Assembly: GCA_020637775.1 (NCBI GenBank)
Contig: JACKJV010000001.1
Coordinates: 124,001 to 188,000, forward strand
DNA: 64,000 bases
Direction of reading: 5' to 3'
Source: Brucellaceae bacterium
GTDB lineage: Bacteria; Pseudomonadota; Alphaproteobacteria; Rhizobiales; Rhizobiaceae
Position numbers and translations under genes: made by a program
The notes under the pieces: model-generated
The model's input: the letters and a program-made list of their open reading frames with translations, nothing else
Database searches by the model: none
Told to the model about the DNA's origin: nothing
Shown: positions 1-9,874 of the stretch, in pieces
Layout of the letters: every line of letters starts with the position of its first letter
How positions within the stretch are numbered: the first letter of the stretch is position 1

Positions 1-69
1 ATCCGGCTCTGGGCGACCAACCATGAAGGCGGGTTGGCCATGGAAGCCGAAGCAACCGTTTCCGGCTGA
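1..69 (+). CDS. C-terminal end of a MaoC-like (hot-dog fold) protein, partial
   Basis: The first 22 codons form an open frame ending in TGA at 67-69, and the gene begins outside the window. The visible peptide has the pattern W-x-T-N-x-x-G, then E-A-x-x-x-V near the end. This resembles the last beta-strands of MaoC-like acyl dehydratases, where a conserved N-(Q)-x-G is followed by a final A-x-V strand. It is too short for a firm family call. An alternative is any unrelated protein with a similar tail. About 150 bases without an obvious gene separate it from the transporter that follows. Confidence 0.4.
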   Translation: MRLWATNHEGGLAMEAEATVSG

Positions 70-222
70 CGGCGTCACGCACCCGTTGCGCGACGGTGAA
101 ACCCGCCAGGGCCGCGCACGGCTTCGCATCAATCCGGCTTCACCGACCGGCAATCAAATTTCCGGTGCCGGCAATTGATCCGGACCCGTCCGCCACGGCA
201 TAGATAGCCGTTCGGCAAACCG

Positions 223-1206
223 GTGCGCCCCGCGTCCGGCCTGCCCCCAGTCCCGGAGGAAAATGCCATTCCGATCAATCCCCTGACACCGGTCGTGATC
301 AGCGGCGCGGCCAAACCCTTGCAGAACGGCCGCGGCATCCTGCTTATGGCGCTGGGTTTCTTCATGTTTTCCGCCGTCGACATGCAGGCCAAACTGCTGG
401 CGCAGGATTTCCACCCGATCCAGGTGGTCTGGGTGCGGCAACTGGGCCTGTTGGCCGGCATGTTCGTGCTTCTCGGCTGGCACGGCTTCACGGTTCTCAA
501 GACTGCTCGTCCGGCCATGCAGGTCACCCGTGGAGCGCTGGCCGTCATCTCGGCCACGATCTTCATTTTCGGTGTCCGCTACGTACCGCTGGCCGATGCC
601 GTTGCCGTGAGCTTCGTGGCGCCGTTCTTCGTCACTATCCTCGGCGCACTGATCCTGCGCGAGAAGGTCGGGATCCGGCGGCTGATGGCGGTGGCCATCG
701 GGTTCGCCGCCACCCTCATCATCATACGCCCCGGCATGGGCATCCTGCATCCGGCCATCCTGCTGATCGTCATTGCCGCGGTCATGTTCGCCTTCAGGCA
801 GATCATTTCGCGCGTGCTGGCAGGCGAAGACCGGACGGCGACAACCGTCGCCTACACGGCCCTGACCGGAAGCTTTCTCCTGACCCTGCCGCTGCCCTTC
901 GTCTGGACATGGCCGACGGAAATGAACCACTGGCTGATCTTCATCAGCATCGCGGTCATGGCCGGCGTGGCCGAGTTGATGATCATCAAGGCGCTGGAGA
1001 TCGCCGAGGCGGTCGCCGTTGCCCCCATGCAATACACGATGATCATCTGGGGCACGTTCTATGGCTGGGCGGTCTTCGGGCAATTGCCCGATGGCTGGAC
1101 GCTGACCGGCGCGGCCATCATCATCGCCACAGGCATCTATGTCATCAACCGGGAGCGGATCGCCGCGCGCGAGGGACGGCTCGCCGCCGGGCGCGCGAAA
1201 AGCTGA
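223..1206 (+). CDS. DMT-superfamily (EamA) permease
   Basis: An integral membrane transporter of the drug/metabolite superfamily, with ten predicted hydrophobic helices arranged as two EamA repeats. The first repeat begins near residue 45 with the typical N-G-R-G-I-L-L-M entry and the second starts around residue 185. Acidic and aromatic residues typical of the fold are present (F-S-A-V-D near residue 52). The substrate is unknown; relatives export amino acids, purines or other metabolites. The start is uncertain. GTG at 223 has no clear ribosome binding site. A GGAGGA at 255-260 suggests a start nearer 268, and GTG 295 is another in-frame choice that still keeps all helices. The gene stands alone and converges on the aldolase gene across a strong stem-loop. 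Confidence 0.85.
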   Translation: MRPASGLPPVPEENAIPINPLTPVVISGAAKPLQNGRGILLMALGFFMFSAVDMQAKLLAQDFHPIQVVWVRQLGLLAGMFVLLGWHGFTVLKTARPAMQVTRGALAVISATIFIFGVRYVPLADAVAVSFVAPFFVTILGALILREKVGIRRLMAVAIGFAATLIIIRPGMGILHPAILLIVIAAVMFAFRQIISRVLAGEDRTATTVAYTALTGSFLLTLPLPFVWTWPTEMNHWLIFISIAVMAGVAELMIIKALEIAEAVAVAPMQYTMIIWGTFYGWAVFGQLPDGWTLTGAAIIIATGIYVINRERIAAREGRLAAGRAKS

Positions 1207-1221
1207 CGCCGGAAAAGGAAA

Positions 1222-1250
1222 CGGCCGGTGCGCTTTCCACGCACCGGCCG
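1222..1250. terminator. Bidirectional stem-loop terminator between convergent genes
   Basis: A perfect 11-bp inverted repeat (CGGCCGGTGCG and its complement) is separated by a 7-base loop. It sits 16 bases after the transporter stop and 23 bases beyond the aldolase stop. Flanking A/T runs are short, so termination efficiency is inferred from stem strength and placement between convergent genes. Confidence 0.75.
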
Positions 1251-1273
1251 CTTCGCTCCCCTCGGGCGGTTTG

Positions 1274-2185
1274 TCAGCCCTTGTAGATGTCGATGATCTT
1301 GCCCAGCAGGTCGACCGCATCGTCATGCGAACGCTGGAAGGAGTTGCGGCCGACGATGGAGCCGAAACCGCCGCCGGCATTGATCTCGCCGATTTCCTTG
1401 AGCAGGCTGTCGGCATCCTTGGCGTCGCCGCCGGAGAAGACGACGATGCGCTTGCCGGCATAGGCGCATTGCATGACGTGGGCGATGCGCTCGGCCAATG
1501 TGTCCTGCTTGACGGTCTCATAGGCCTTTTCGGCGGCCTTCAGGTCAACGCCGGCCTTGGGCGGCTTGACCTTGATGATGGTCGCGCCCATCAGCGCGGC
1601 CATGTGCGCGGCATAGGCAACGATGTCGAGCGCGGTCTCGCCTGACTTGGTGACAGCGCCGCCGCGCGGATAGGACCAGACAACCGTCATCAGGCCCTTG
1701 GCCTTGGCCTCGCGCGTCATCTCGCGCAGTTCTTCCTGCATGGCAAAGCACTGGTCGGAGCCGGGATACATGGTGAAGCCGATGCCCACGCAGCCAAGGC
1801 GCAGCGCATCATCCACCGAAGCCGTCACCGCCTGGTCCGGGACGCCGGTGGCAAGGGAATTGGCCGAATTCACCTTCAGGATGAGCGGCACTTCGCCGGC
1901 AAAGCTGTCAGCGCCCTGCTCCAGCGATCCCAGCGGCGCGGCATAGGCCGAAAGGCCCGCATCGATGGCAAGCTGATAGAGGTAGTGCGGATCATAGGCC
2001 GCGGGGTTGGGCTGGAACGAGCGGGCCGGCCCGTGCTCATAGCCCTGATCGACCGGCAGGATGACCAGTTTGCCGGTTCCGCCCAGCTTACCGTGCATCA
2101 GCAGGCGGGCGAGATTGGTCTTCACACCGGGGTTCTCACCCTCATACCAAGACAGGATTTCCTTGACGCGCGGCGAAACATTCAT
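1274..2185 (-). CDS. fbaB: Class I fructose-bisphosphate aldolase (DhnA/FbaB type)
   Basis: Cleaves fructose 1,6-bisphosphate to dihydroxyacetone phosphate and glyceraldehyde 3-phosphate through a lysine Schiff base, without metal. At 304 residues it is shorter than E. coli FbaB (about 350). Visible family signatures are L-P-V-D-Q-G-x-E-H-G-P near 43-53, the W-S-Y-P-R-G strand near 170-175, the likely Schiff-base lysine in I-I-K-V-K (203-207), and the phosphate loop V-F-S-G-G near 248. The ATG at 2185 was chosen because GAGAGAGG lies just upstream; the frame stays open about 22 codons further without family similarity. It is monocistronic. It could act in glycolysis or gluconeogenesis, as is usual for this class in proteobacteria. 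Confidence 0.9.
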   Translation of the reverse strand: MNVSPRVKEILSWYEGENPGVKTNLARLLMHGKLGGTGKLVILPVDQGYEHGPARSFQPNPAAYDPHYLYQLAIDAGLSAYAAPLGSLEQGADSFAGEVPLILKVNSANSLATGVPDQAVTASVDDALRLGCVGIGFTMYPGSDQCFAMQEELREMTREAKAKGLMTVVWSYPRGGAVTKSGETALDIVAYAAHMAALMGATIIKVKPPKAGVDLKAAEKAYETVKQDTLAERIAHVMQCAYAGKRIVVFSGGDAKDADSLLKEIGEINAGGGFGSIVGRNSFQRSHDDAVDLLGKIIDIYKG

Positions 2186-2410
2186 GATCGAGCCCTCTCT
2201 CCGGCAACCGTGTTCGCACGCCTTATAGCCACGCTCGAATGCGGTTTCCATACCCGCGAAGGCACCTGAACCGATCTAATGGGAATTTCGGTAAACAATT
2301 GTGATTTCAATCGTTTTAAGAATTCCCGGGCCTGCGAGCATGGCTGCGCGCGCAACGGCAATCAGCCTGCGGGGACATGCGGAAATGACCGGACGGCCGC
2401 GCGAAACCGG

Positions 2411-5400
2411 TCAATAGTCCTTTTCATAGAAGATACCGAGCGAACTTTCGTCGGTGCCCAGCGCACCGCGCGCCTTGAGATCGCCGGTGATGTCGAGATC
2501 GATGGTCACCTTGCCGGAACCGGCCGAACCGGCCTCCACACCGAGATAGGCATTGTCGGAAATGTAGCGTCCGGCGCGCGCGGCCGTGTTGCCCTCCTCG
2601 TCGGTGACGACATCGAGATCGTCGAGGCCGGTCGCCTCGCGCACGCTGTCCATGATGGACGGCCCGCCGCCGGCCAGTTCGGAGGCCGCGGCAGCCAGGC
2701 GCGCCACCTGGAGCGGTGACAGCGAGGAAATGCCCTTGCCGAAGATCAGGCGCGCCAGCACCTCGTCCTGCGGCAGTTCGGGCTGCGACGTGAAGCGGAT
2801 GGACAGGTCGGACACGCGTCCGGTGACACGGATGGTCACGGTGATGTCCGTGCCCGGTGTGGTGGCGGTGAAATCGACATAGGGATCGAGGTCGCCGATC
2901 AGCGTGACGCGGCCGCTGTCGAAGGTGATGCGCTGGCCCAGGATGGAAAGGCGCCCGCGAATGATCTCGAAGCCGCCCGAGGGCGAGACGCTTGTCACCG
3001 GCCCGGTGAGGCGCACCGAGCCCCCCAGTTCCGTATCCAGCCCGCGGCCGCGCACGAAGATACGGGCCGGGGCATTGATGCGCACGTCCACACGCGGCAC
3101 GGATGGCCGGGCGGTGGGCACGGGTGCGCCCTTGTCAGGAAGCGCCTTTTCGATGGTGCGGGCCACATCCCGAGGCGTATTGCGGTGGGTGACATCGGCC
3201 ACGTCACCGGCTGCGGCGAGGTTTTCCGGGATGGTCAGTTCCGCGCGGTTGACGGTGACGGTGCCCGCGATGAGAGGGTCGCGCAGAAGCGGACCGTTCA
3301 CGGTCAGGCTGCCGGCAAGGCTTGCGGTCACCAGTTCACCGTCAGCATAGCGTGCATCGTTGAGGTTGATCGACAGGTCGGCGGGCAGGTTGCCGGTCAG
3401 ATCCACCGTGCCTGACACGGAGACGCTGCCGCCCGTGGCCAGCGCCGCATTCAGCGTGCCAAGACGAAGCGTGTTGTCGCGAATGTCCGCCGACAGGTCG
3501 ATGTCGTTGAGACGGACGCGCGATTGCGGATCGACGAAGCCGGCACCCTGTGCCGACAGGCTTGCCGTCAGGACCGGGGCGGAAAGCGAACCGGAAGCGC
3601 GGCCCTGGATGCGCAACAGTCCGGTGGCGCGGGCGCCACGGTCCACCAGAAAGCGGTTGGCCAGGGAAAGCGGCAGCGATCCGTTGAAATCGACGCCCAA
3701 CCCGTTGCCGGAGACCGGCAGCCGGCCCGAGGCGGACAGCGACAGGCCATCGGCACCGGATGCGCTTGCCTGCTCCAGTTGCACGATGTCATTGGCATAG
3801 GCGCCGCGAACAGACAAGGACACGGGCGAAATGCCGCTGGCTGCAAGCGCGGAAGCGGTCACCCCCTGGCCATCGATGGAAAAGGCGATGGAGGGCCGTG
3901 CTGCCGTTCCCGTCACCGTCGCCGAGCCGGAAAGCCGGCCGCCAAGGCCCGAGCCGGGCGCGGCGGCATTGAGAATGGCAAGTGGAAAGGCGCGCAGGGC
4001 GACATCGAGATCAAGCCGGCCGTCGGCCGATTGCGGCGCGGTGCCGGTCATGCGCACATCCATGCCCTGGCTGTTCGTGATGCCCGCGTCAACGGCGATG
4101 CGACGGCCCTGCGTGCGGCCTTCCAGATCGAGCGCAAGCGGCGCGACACCGGCGCGGGCGAGCTGCCCCACCGTGATGCCCTGCCCGCGCAGCAGGAAAT
4201 CGGCGTCGGGGCGCTCACGCGGTCCCTGGATGTTGACAACGCCACCAATCGTACCGGCCGCGCCGAGATCCGGGCGAACCAGATTGGCCAATGACAGCGG
4301 AACGCGGTTCAGCGTCAATTGAAGGGCATAGGCTTGCGCGGCCGTTCCCGTTGCCGCGATCTCGCCATCGCCGGCGGCGAAGCGAAGGCCATCCAGCCGG
4401 ATCGTCTCGCCTTCGACGGTGACCGTTGCCGGCGCCTTCAGTTCGAGCCCACGACCGCCCTTCAGCAATGACGCCTGCCGCAGCCCGATGGTGAAGCCCT
4501 CGTCCTGCGGTTCAAGCGTGCCGGAAAGCCGCGCCGCCGCGCCATCGGCCAGGCGAGAGGCCAGCACGAAATCCGTTGTGTCACCGGAACCTTCGGCCGT
4601 TGCTTCCAGCGACTGCATTTCGATACCCGCCAGCACGAGCGAACGTGCGTTCAGATCGGCGCGAATCGCCGGAACCGCGAAGAGGTCGGCCAGCTCGGCT
4701 TCAAGGTTGAGGCGCGCGGCGGTCAGCGCGGGCTCCGCCAATTGCAGGTCCGACACATCCGCCTGCACCCGGGCGGACTGGCTTTCGCCGTCATGGCCCA
4801 GTTCGATGGTGGCGCGCGCTGCTCCGGTGGCCTGGCGCAGCGCCAGCGCGGCAAGGCGCGAAATGTCCGTTGCATCGAGGTTCAGCGACCCGTTGAGGAA
4901 ACCGTTTTCGTTGCGGGCGATGTCGCCGGTGAGTTTCGCCCCGCGCGTGGTCAGTGACAGGCCGTCAATTCGCAGATCGCCCTCCCCATAGGCGAGGTCC
5001 GAACGCAGCACGGTCGGCGCACCGTCGAGCACGAGTTCACCGGCCACGACACCGCGGAAACCGGTTTCGCGGAATGCGCCTTCGAGGCGGAGGTTTGCGC
5101 CGGATACCGGGCGGCCTGCCAGTTCGCCCTGCGGCAGCGCAAGCGCGAGATCGGTTCCGATAATGCCGTTTTCGCCGCTCGCCCGGCCGGTCACGGTCAG
5201 CGAACCTGCCAGACCATCGCTCAGCGCAGCCAGATCGGCAATGCGCGCATCGAGATCGAAATCGGCGCTTTCGGAAGAGAAGGCGCCGTCGGCCGTCAGC
5301 CGCGCCTGATCATTGCCAAGCGTGAAGGCATTGGCGCGAAATCCGCTTTCATCGCGCGCCAGCCGGCCGGAAATCGTGGTTTCGCCCTCGAACAGGCGGT

Positions 5401-7009
5401 CGGTGCGCGCGTCGCCCGTCGAAACGCCGCGTGCCGTGCCGGACAGGGCCAGGTCGAAGCCGCCGGTCAGCGCGTTGATCGTGCCATCGGCGGCAATATC
5501 GGCGGAGCCGGTGAGCGGGCGTCCCGCAAGCGCGGAGAACGGAGCGAGGCTGTCGGAGCGCAGTGCAAGCTGTCCGTCGAACACGCCCTCTTGCACTTCG
5601 CCGCGCGCGGTGGCGGACAAGGCATTTCCCATCAGGGCGAAACGGTCGAGCACAAGGGGCTCGCCGGCGCGGTAGGCGCCGAAAAGCGCCAGCTTCACGA
5701 AACTGCCCAGCGCCTCGGCAATGGCCGGATCGTCCGAGCGCACAGCCTCGGCCTGGCCATCGGCATCGAAGGTCACGGCGCGGTTGGACGGATCGTCCAG
5801 CGCCGTCACCAAGCCACCCATGGAAAGCCGGAAACCGCCGATGGTGAAGTCCGGCGCCGCGATGGAGCGGGCGGTCATTTCGCCGGACCATTCGCCCTCG
5901 GCGGATTCGCCATAGGCAATCGTCAGGCGCGCGCTGCCGATGCTCGTCTCATTGCCGGCCGAGGGCAGGATGACACGCTCGCCCTCCACCGGCGCGATGG
6001 CGGCGGCAAGATCAAGCCGGCGCAGGAAGCCATCCGGCAGGACCCGCGCACTGGCCTCCAGCGACAAGGCACCGCCTTGCGTCGTCAGCCGGTCGAGGAC
6101 GAGGCCGCCGCCCGCCGGCACGCTTCCCTGAAGCGAGAGGCTTGTCCTGTCGCCGAGAAAGCCACGCAGTTCAGGCGGCGCGAGCACCGCGATGCGCCCA
6201 TCCAGACCGGCTGTGAAACCGGTGGATTGCCCCGACTCGTTCACCGCCACACGGCCTTGCAGAATACCCTCGCCATTGGCGGCAAGCGCGATGTCGGCGG
6301 CGAAATCCGAGAGCGGTCCCTCGCCCTTGACGGAAAGATCGACGGCAGGCCGACCCTCGAGGTTCAGGAGGTTGGCGAGCACGCCATCGGATGGTTCACT
6401 CGCCGTCAGATCGACCGCCAGGATGCGGCTGTCGTTGGCAAAGGACGCAGCCAGCGACAGCGTGCCGCCGGGACCGTCCAAACGGTTCACGTTCAGAGCC
6501 GCGTCCAGCGATCCGTCGGCCAGTTCAACGGCACCGTTGAGTGACAGCGTCGCCGCCTCGCCGAAAACCTGTTCCGCGAAAACCGCCTCGGCCACCGACA
6601 GGTTGCCGATACGGATCGACACGGGCAGGTCCGGCAGGGTGAACGGGCTTGCCTCGGGCGAGGGCAGGCTGCGGTCGGGCTCGGGCATGCGCGTCATTGT
6701 TATGCTGGCCGCCGAAAGCCGGTCTATGGAAAGCCGGCCCGTCAGCAAGGCGGAGCGCGTCCAGTTGATCGTCGCATCCGAGATCGTCAGCCAGACGCCT
6801 TTCCGGTCGGCCACGGTGATCGAGGCGATGGAAGCATCCGAGGACAGCACACCATCGATGCCGGTGATGGAAATGCGCCGGTTGTCACTGGAGATCGTGT
6901 CCTCGACATAGCGCAGGAAGAAAGACTTCTCCTCTTCCGGCGATTGCTGGGAAAGAGCAACAGCGCCAAGCGCAAGGACAGCAAGGATGGCAAGAAAGAG
7001 CGCGCGCAT
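2411..7009 (-). CDS. tamB: TamB, translocation and assembly module inner-membrane subunit
   Basis: A 1532-residue protein with one N-terminal hydrophobic segment (about residues 2-20) anchoring it in the inner membrane. A very long region of repeating beta-strands follows, and the conserved DUF490/TamB domain occupies the last 300-400 residues. The extreme C-terminus ends with an aromatic residue, as in many proteins that contact the outer-membrane partner. With TamA it forms an envelope-spanning module that inserts autotransporters and other outer-membrane proteins, and AsmA/TamB-like proteins also move phospholipid. Its ATG overlaps the tamA stop by one base (TGATG), so translation is coupled. 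The repeated G-x-L/T-A and S-A-x-G motifs are normal for beta-helical TamB. Confidence 0.92.
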   Translation of the reverse strand: MRALFLAILAVLALGAVALSQQSPEEEKSFFLRYVEDTISSDNRRISITGIDGVLSSDASIASITVADRKGVWLTISDATINWTRSALLTGRLSIDRLSAASITMTRMPEPDRSLPSPEASPFTLPDLPVSIRIGNLSVAEAVFAEQVFGEAATLSLNGAVELADGSLDAALNVNRLDGPGGTLSLAASFANDSRILAVDLTASEPSDGVLANLLNLEGRPAVDLSVKGEGPLSDFAADIALAANGEGILQGRVAVNESGQSTGFTAGLDGRIAVLAPPELRGFLGDRTSLSLQGSVPAGGGLVLDRLTTQGGALSLEASARVLPDGFLRRLDLAAAIAPVEGERVILPSAGNETSIGSARLTIAYGESAEGEWSGEMTARSIAAPDFTIGGFRLSMGGLVTALDDPSNRAVTFDADGQAEAVRSDDPAIAEALGSFVKLALFGAYRAGEPLVLDRFALMGNALSATARGEVQEGVFDGQLALRSDSLAPFSALAGRPLTGSADIAADGTINALTGGFDLALSGTARGVSTGDARTDRLFEGETTISGRLARDESGFRANAFTLGNDQARLTADGAFSSESADFDLDARIADLAALSDGLAGSLTVTGRASGENGIIGTDLALALPQGELAGRPVSGANLRLEGAFRETGFRGVVAGELVLDGAPTVLRSDLAYGEGDLRIDGLSLTTRGAKLTGDIARNENGFLNGSLNLDATDISRLAALALRQATGAARATIELGHDGESQSARVQADVSDLQLAEPALTAARLNLEAELADLFAVPAIRADLNARSLVLAGIEMQSLEATAEGSGDTTDFVLASRLADGAAARLSGTLEPQDEGFTIGLRQASLLKGGRGLELKAPATVTVEGETIRLDGLRFAAGDGEIAATGTAAQAYALQLTLNRVPLSLANLVRPDLGAAGTIGGVVNIQGPRERPDADFLLRGQGITVGQLARAGVAPLALDLEGRTQGRRIAVDAGITNSQGMDVRMTGTAPQSADGRLDLDVALRAFPLAILNAAAPGSGLGGRLSGSATVTGTAARPSIAFSIDGQGVTASALAASGISPVSLSVRGAYANDIVQLEQASASGADGLSLSASGRLPVSGNGLGVDFNGSLPLSLANRFLVDRGARATGLLRIQGRASGSLSAPVLTASLSAQGAGFVDPQSRVRLNDIDLSADIRDNTLRLGTLNAALATGGSVSVSGTVDLTGNLPADLSINLNDARYADGELVTASLAGSLTVNGPLLRDPLIAGTVTVNRAELTIPENLAAAGDVADVTHRNTPRDVARTIEKALPDKGAPVPTARPSVPRVDVRINAPARIFVRGRGLDTELGGSVRLTGPVTSVSPSGGFEIIRGRLSILGQRITFDSGRVTLIGDLDPYVDFTATTPGTDITVTIRVTGRVSDLSIRFTSQPELPQDEVLARLIFGKGISSLSPLQVARLAAAASELAGGGPSIMDSVREATGLDDLDVVTDEEGNTAARAGRYISDNAYLGVEAGSAGSGKVTIDLDITGDLKARGALGTDESSLGIFYEKDY

Positions 7010-8925
7010 CAGAAGGCCTGTCCAATTCCCGCATAAACGGCAAAACTGCTGTCACCCGGCCGGCGGTTCAACGGCACCGCGGCATCAAGGCGGATCGGCC
7101 CGAGGCCGGTCAGGTAGCGCAATCCAAGCCCCGCGCCGAAACGCATTTCGGAGAAATCCGGCGTGACGTCGGCGCCGACCGTACCGCCATCGGCAAAGGC
7201 GACGATGCCAATCGTGTCGGTCGCCTTGAAGCGGAGTTCCGCGGAGGTTTCAAAAAGCGACCGGCCGCCGACAAGGCCAAGCGGCGTATCGACGCCGATG
7301 GACTTGTAGCCGTAGCCGCGCACGGAGCCGCCGCCGCCAGCGAAAAAGAGCTTGTCTGGCGGGGTTTCGGCGATGGGAACACCCGACAGCATGCCCGCCT
7401 TGACCCGGCCAGCCAGGACGAGCCGGCCAGAATCGCCAGGCGCGACATAGGCGCGGGCCTCGCCGACGGCCTTCACCACGGTGTTGGAATAGGTGAATTC
7501 CTGGAACGGCTCCACCTCCCCGGAAAGGTAGAAGCCGCTGGTCGCGTTGGCGGCATCGTCGCGCGTGTCCCAGGTCAGACCGGCGCGAACACCGGCAGTT
7601 GTGAAATCGCGGGTGCCAAAGGCATCGTTGTAACGGGCGTATTCGCCGAAAACCGCGCCGAAGCCGCTCAGCTTTTCGGAGAAGAGGTGGGACAGCCGCA
7701 CTTCGCCGCCGCCGGCGGTGCGCTTGTAGGCCGGCAGGACTTCGCGTTCACCTTCCGCCGTGACGGAAAGATCGGTGTCGGGCGTGATGATGCCTGGCCT
7801 GGTGAAGGTCGCTGCAAGGCGGTAATCGAAATCGTTGGGGTCGGACGTGCGGCCGATGCCGGCAACCTTGCCCTCGATGCGGAAGCGCTCGGCCCGTCCG
7901 AAGAGGTTGCGGTGAAGCCAATAACCCTCCAGCCCCAGACCATCGGTGGTGGAATAGGTGGCGCCGACGCCGATGCGGCGCGGCTTGCGCTCCTGCACGA
8001 CCAGCGAGACCGGCAGGATGCCGTCGTCGCCGATGGCATCCGCCTCGACGAAGCGCTGCGACGTGAAAACATCGAGGCGGGCCAGCCGTCTGGAGGCGCG
8101 CGCCAGGTCATCAGGGTCATATTCCCGGCCCGGTTCGAGCCCCGCCATCCAGGCCACGAAACCGGGATCCATGCGGCCGGTGCCTTCCACCGCCAGCATG
8201 CCGTAATAGGCTTTAGGGCCGGGCTCGACGGTCAGCGCCGCATCGACCGTGTTCGTGTCATGGTCGGCGACGATGTCCGTGCCGGCAATGCGCGCCTTGG
8301 CGTGGCCCTGCTGGCGCCATGCCTCGACAGACAGGCGCGCGGCATCCTTGACGGCGGTCGACCGGGCCACCTCGCCCGGCAGATAGCCGGCGCTGGCGGG
8401 CGGCTCAACCGCGTCGCCCTCCTCCGCCGGGGGCGGAGCGGCATTGATCACGCCGGCGCCTGCAAACGTGAAGACGGGGCCGGGCGTCACACGAACGGCA
8501 ACGGCCGCCGGATCGGGAAAGACGGCGTCGGGTTCCAGGGCAGCAGCGTCGCGCCCGTCTATGGTGATGGTGATGACCCCACCATAGCGCCCCTGCCGGT
8601 AAAGCGCGCCCAGCAGCGCACGGTAGTCGCCGCGCGCCTTGGCGATCAGGCCGGCTTCCCCGGAGGCGGGCTCATCCCGGCCGCGCCACAGGCCAGAGGC
8701 GTTCTTCAACGCCTGCTCCACATCCCCGTCATCACCGTCCACCACGAAATCGACGGTAAAGGCGTGCGGTTCGCCAATGACGGCCTGCTCGTCGCGGTCG
8801 GCCTGCGATTCGAAGATGGTCACGCCGAACAGTTCCAGCGCGCCGGCCGGTGCAGGCAGCGCGAGAACGAGGGCCGACGCCATCAGGGCGGCCGTGCGGG
8901 ACGTGAAGACACTCATGGCATACAC
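7009..8925 (-). CDS. tamA: TamA, Omp85-family outer-membrane assembly protein
   Basis: A 638-residue Omp85 protein with a signal peptide (about residues 1-28, ending A-P-A-G-A). Periplasmic POTRA repeats extend to roughly residue 300, and a C-terminal 16-stranded barrel follows. The barrel carries the lid motif V-R-G-Y-G near residue 535 and ends in phenylalanine, the signal recognised by the BAM complex. It pairs with TamB, encoded immediately downstream. A start three codons later (MSVFT) is equally possible, as neither has a strong ribosome binding site. The unit is transcribed away from, and is unrelated in function to, the flagellar genes that end 184 bases upstream of it. Confidence 0.92.
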   Translation of the reverse strand: MYAMSVFTSRTAALMASALVLALPAPAGALELFGVTIFESQADRDEQAVIGEPHAFTVDFVVDGDDGDVEQALKNASGLWRGRDEPASGEAGLIAKARGDYRALLGALYRQGRYGGVITITIDGRDAAALEPDAVFPDPAAVAVRVTPGPVFTFAGAGVINAAPPPAEEGDAVEPPASAGYLPGEVARSTAVKDAARLSVEAWRQQGHAKARIAGTDIVADHDTNTVDAALTVEPGPKAYYGMLAVEGTGRMDPGFVAWMAGLEPGREYDPDDLARASRRLARLDVFTSQRFVEADAIGDDGILPVSLVVQERKPRRIGVGATYSTTDGLGLEGYWLHRNLFGRAERFRIEGKVAGIGRTSDPNDFDYRLAATFTRPGIITPDTDLSVTAEGEREVLPAYKRTAGGGEVRLSHLFSEKLSGFGAVFGEYARYNDAFGTRDFTTAGVRAGLTWDTRDDAANATSGFYLSGEVEPFQEFTYSNTVVKAVGEARAYVAPGDSGRLVLAGRVKAGMLSGVPIAETPPDKLFFAGGGGSVRGYGYKSIGVDTPLGLVGGRSLFETSAELRFKATDTIGIVAFADGGTVGADVTPDFSEMRFGAGLGLRYLTGLGPIRLDAAVPLNRRPGDSSFAVYAGIGQAF

Positions 8926-9109
8926 ACTTACAACGCTTGTCCTTCAAGGATAGGCCCGGAAAATAAACTTTTCAGTAACGCCGTCAAAATTCCTGGAAAA
9001 AGCGGGGCACCGCCTTCATCCCGCACATGAAGCCGCAAGGAAAATCGCACACCTCAACTTAATGGCGAGGAATGCGGGCCATTTCGTGGCGAAACTGTGG
9101 CAATCGCGT

Positions 9110-9874
9110 TCAGTTGAACGAACGGATCATGGAGCCGACGAGAAGGTTCCAGCCATCGATCAGGACGAAGAACAGGATCTTGAAGGGCAGCGCCAGCACG
9201 GTGGGCGGCAGCATCATCATGCCCATGGCCATGGTGATGGTTGCCACGACGAGATCGATCACCAGAAAGGGCAGGATGACGAGAAAGCCGATCTCGAAAC
9301 CGCGCCGGAGTTCGGAAACCATGAAGGCGGGCACCAGGACGCGCCAACCAGGCCGCTCGCCGGGCTCGTAAGCCGGGTCGCGCTCACGCGCCAGATCCAC
9401 GAAAAGGGCGAGGTCCTGGTCGCGCACGTTCTGGAGCATGAAATCGTAGAACGGCGTGCTGATGCGCTCCATCGCCTCCTGCTGGGAGATCTCGTTGCTC
9501 ATCATCGGCTGGATACCCTCGTTCCAGGCGCGGTCGGCGGCCGGCTGCATGACGTAGAAGGTCATGAACATGGCCAGGCTGATGAGAATGAGGTTGGCCG
9601 GCGTGGTCTGAAGGCCGAGACCCGCGCGCAGGATCGAGAAGACGATGATGAAGCGGGTGAAACTGGTGACCGTGATCAGGATGCCGGGTGCCACGGCAAG
9701 CACCGTCAGCAGGCCGAAAAGCTGGATGATCTGACCGGCGGTCTGACCCTCGATGCCGCCCGGTTGCGCCAGGTTATTCAGCGCATCGCCCAGCCCGCCG
9801 TCCTGGGCAAGGGCGGCAGGCGCCAGCAAGGCGGCCGCGACCAATCCGAGAGCCAGGATCAGCGCCGGTCTCAT
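9110..9874 (-). CDS. fliP: FliP, flagellar type III export gate protein
   Basis: FliP forms the core of the flagellar export gate with FliQ and FliR. The 254-residue protein begins with a cleavable signal peptide (to about residue 22). It then has the four conserved membrane helices, with the family signatures S-F-T-R-F-I-I-V near residue 70 and M-G-M-M-M-L-P-P near 215. The start codon overlaps the fliL stop by four bases. It is the last gene of the leftward operon that begins at 18525. No clear terminator follows before the tamA start region. Confidence 0.97.
   Translation of the reverse strand: MRPALILALGLVAAALLAPAALAQDGGLGDALNNLAQPGGIEGQTAGQIIQLFGLLTVLAVAPGILITVTSFTRFIIVFSILRAGLGLQTTPANLILISLAMFMTFYVMQPAADRAWNEGIQPMMSNEISQQEAMERISTPFYDFMLQNVRDQDLALFVDLARERDPAYEPGERPGWRVLVPAFMVSELRRGFEIGFLVILPFLVIDLVVATITMAMGMMMLPPTVLALPFKILFFVLIDGWNLLVGSMIRSFN

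Noticed and set aside
154..1521. Long leftward open frame (455 codons) opposite the DMT permease gene
   Set aside because: It is rich in Arg, Gly and Asp with no domain, and is exactly antisense to a clear membrane protein. This is typical of the shadow frames that GC-rich DNA produces.
7009..7011. Frameshift between tamA and tamB
   Set aside because: The TGATG overlap is normal translational coupling. Both products are complete, with their own N-terminal targeting segments.
8959..8987. Sigma-70-like promoter for tamA (TTGACG with an A/T-rich box)
   Set aside because: With a 17-base spacer the -10 would be ATTTTC, and better AT boxes need spacers of 14-15. The match is too weak to annotate.
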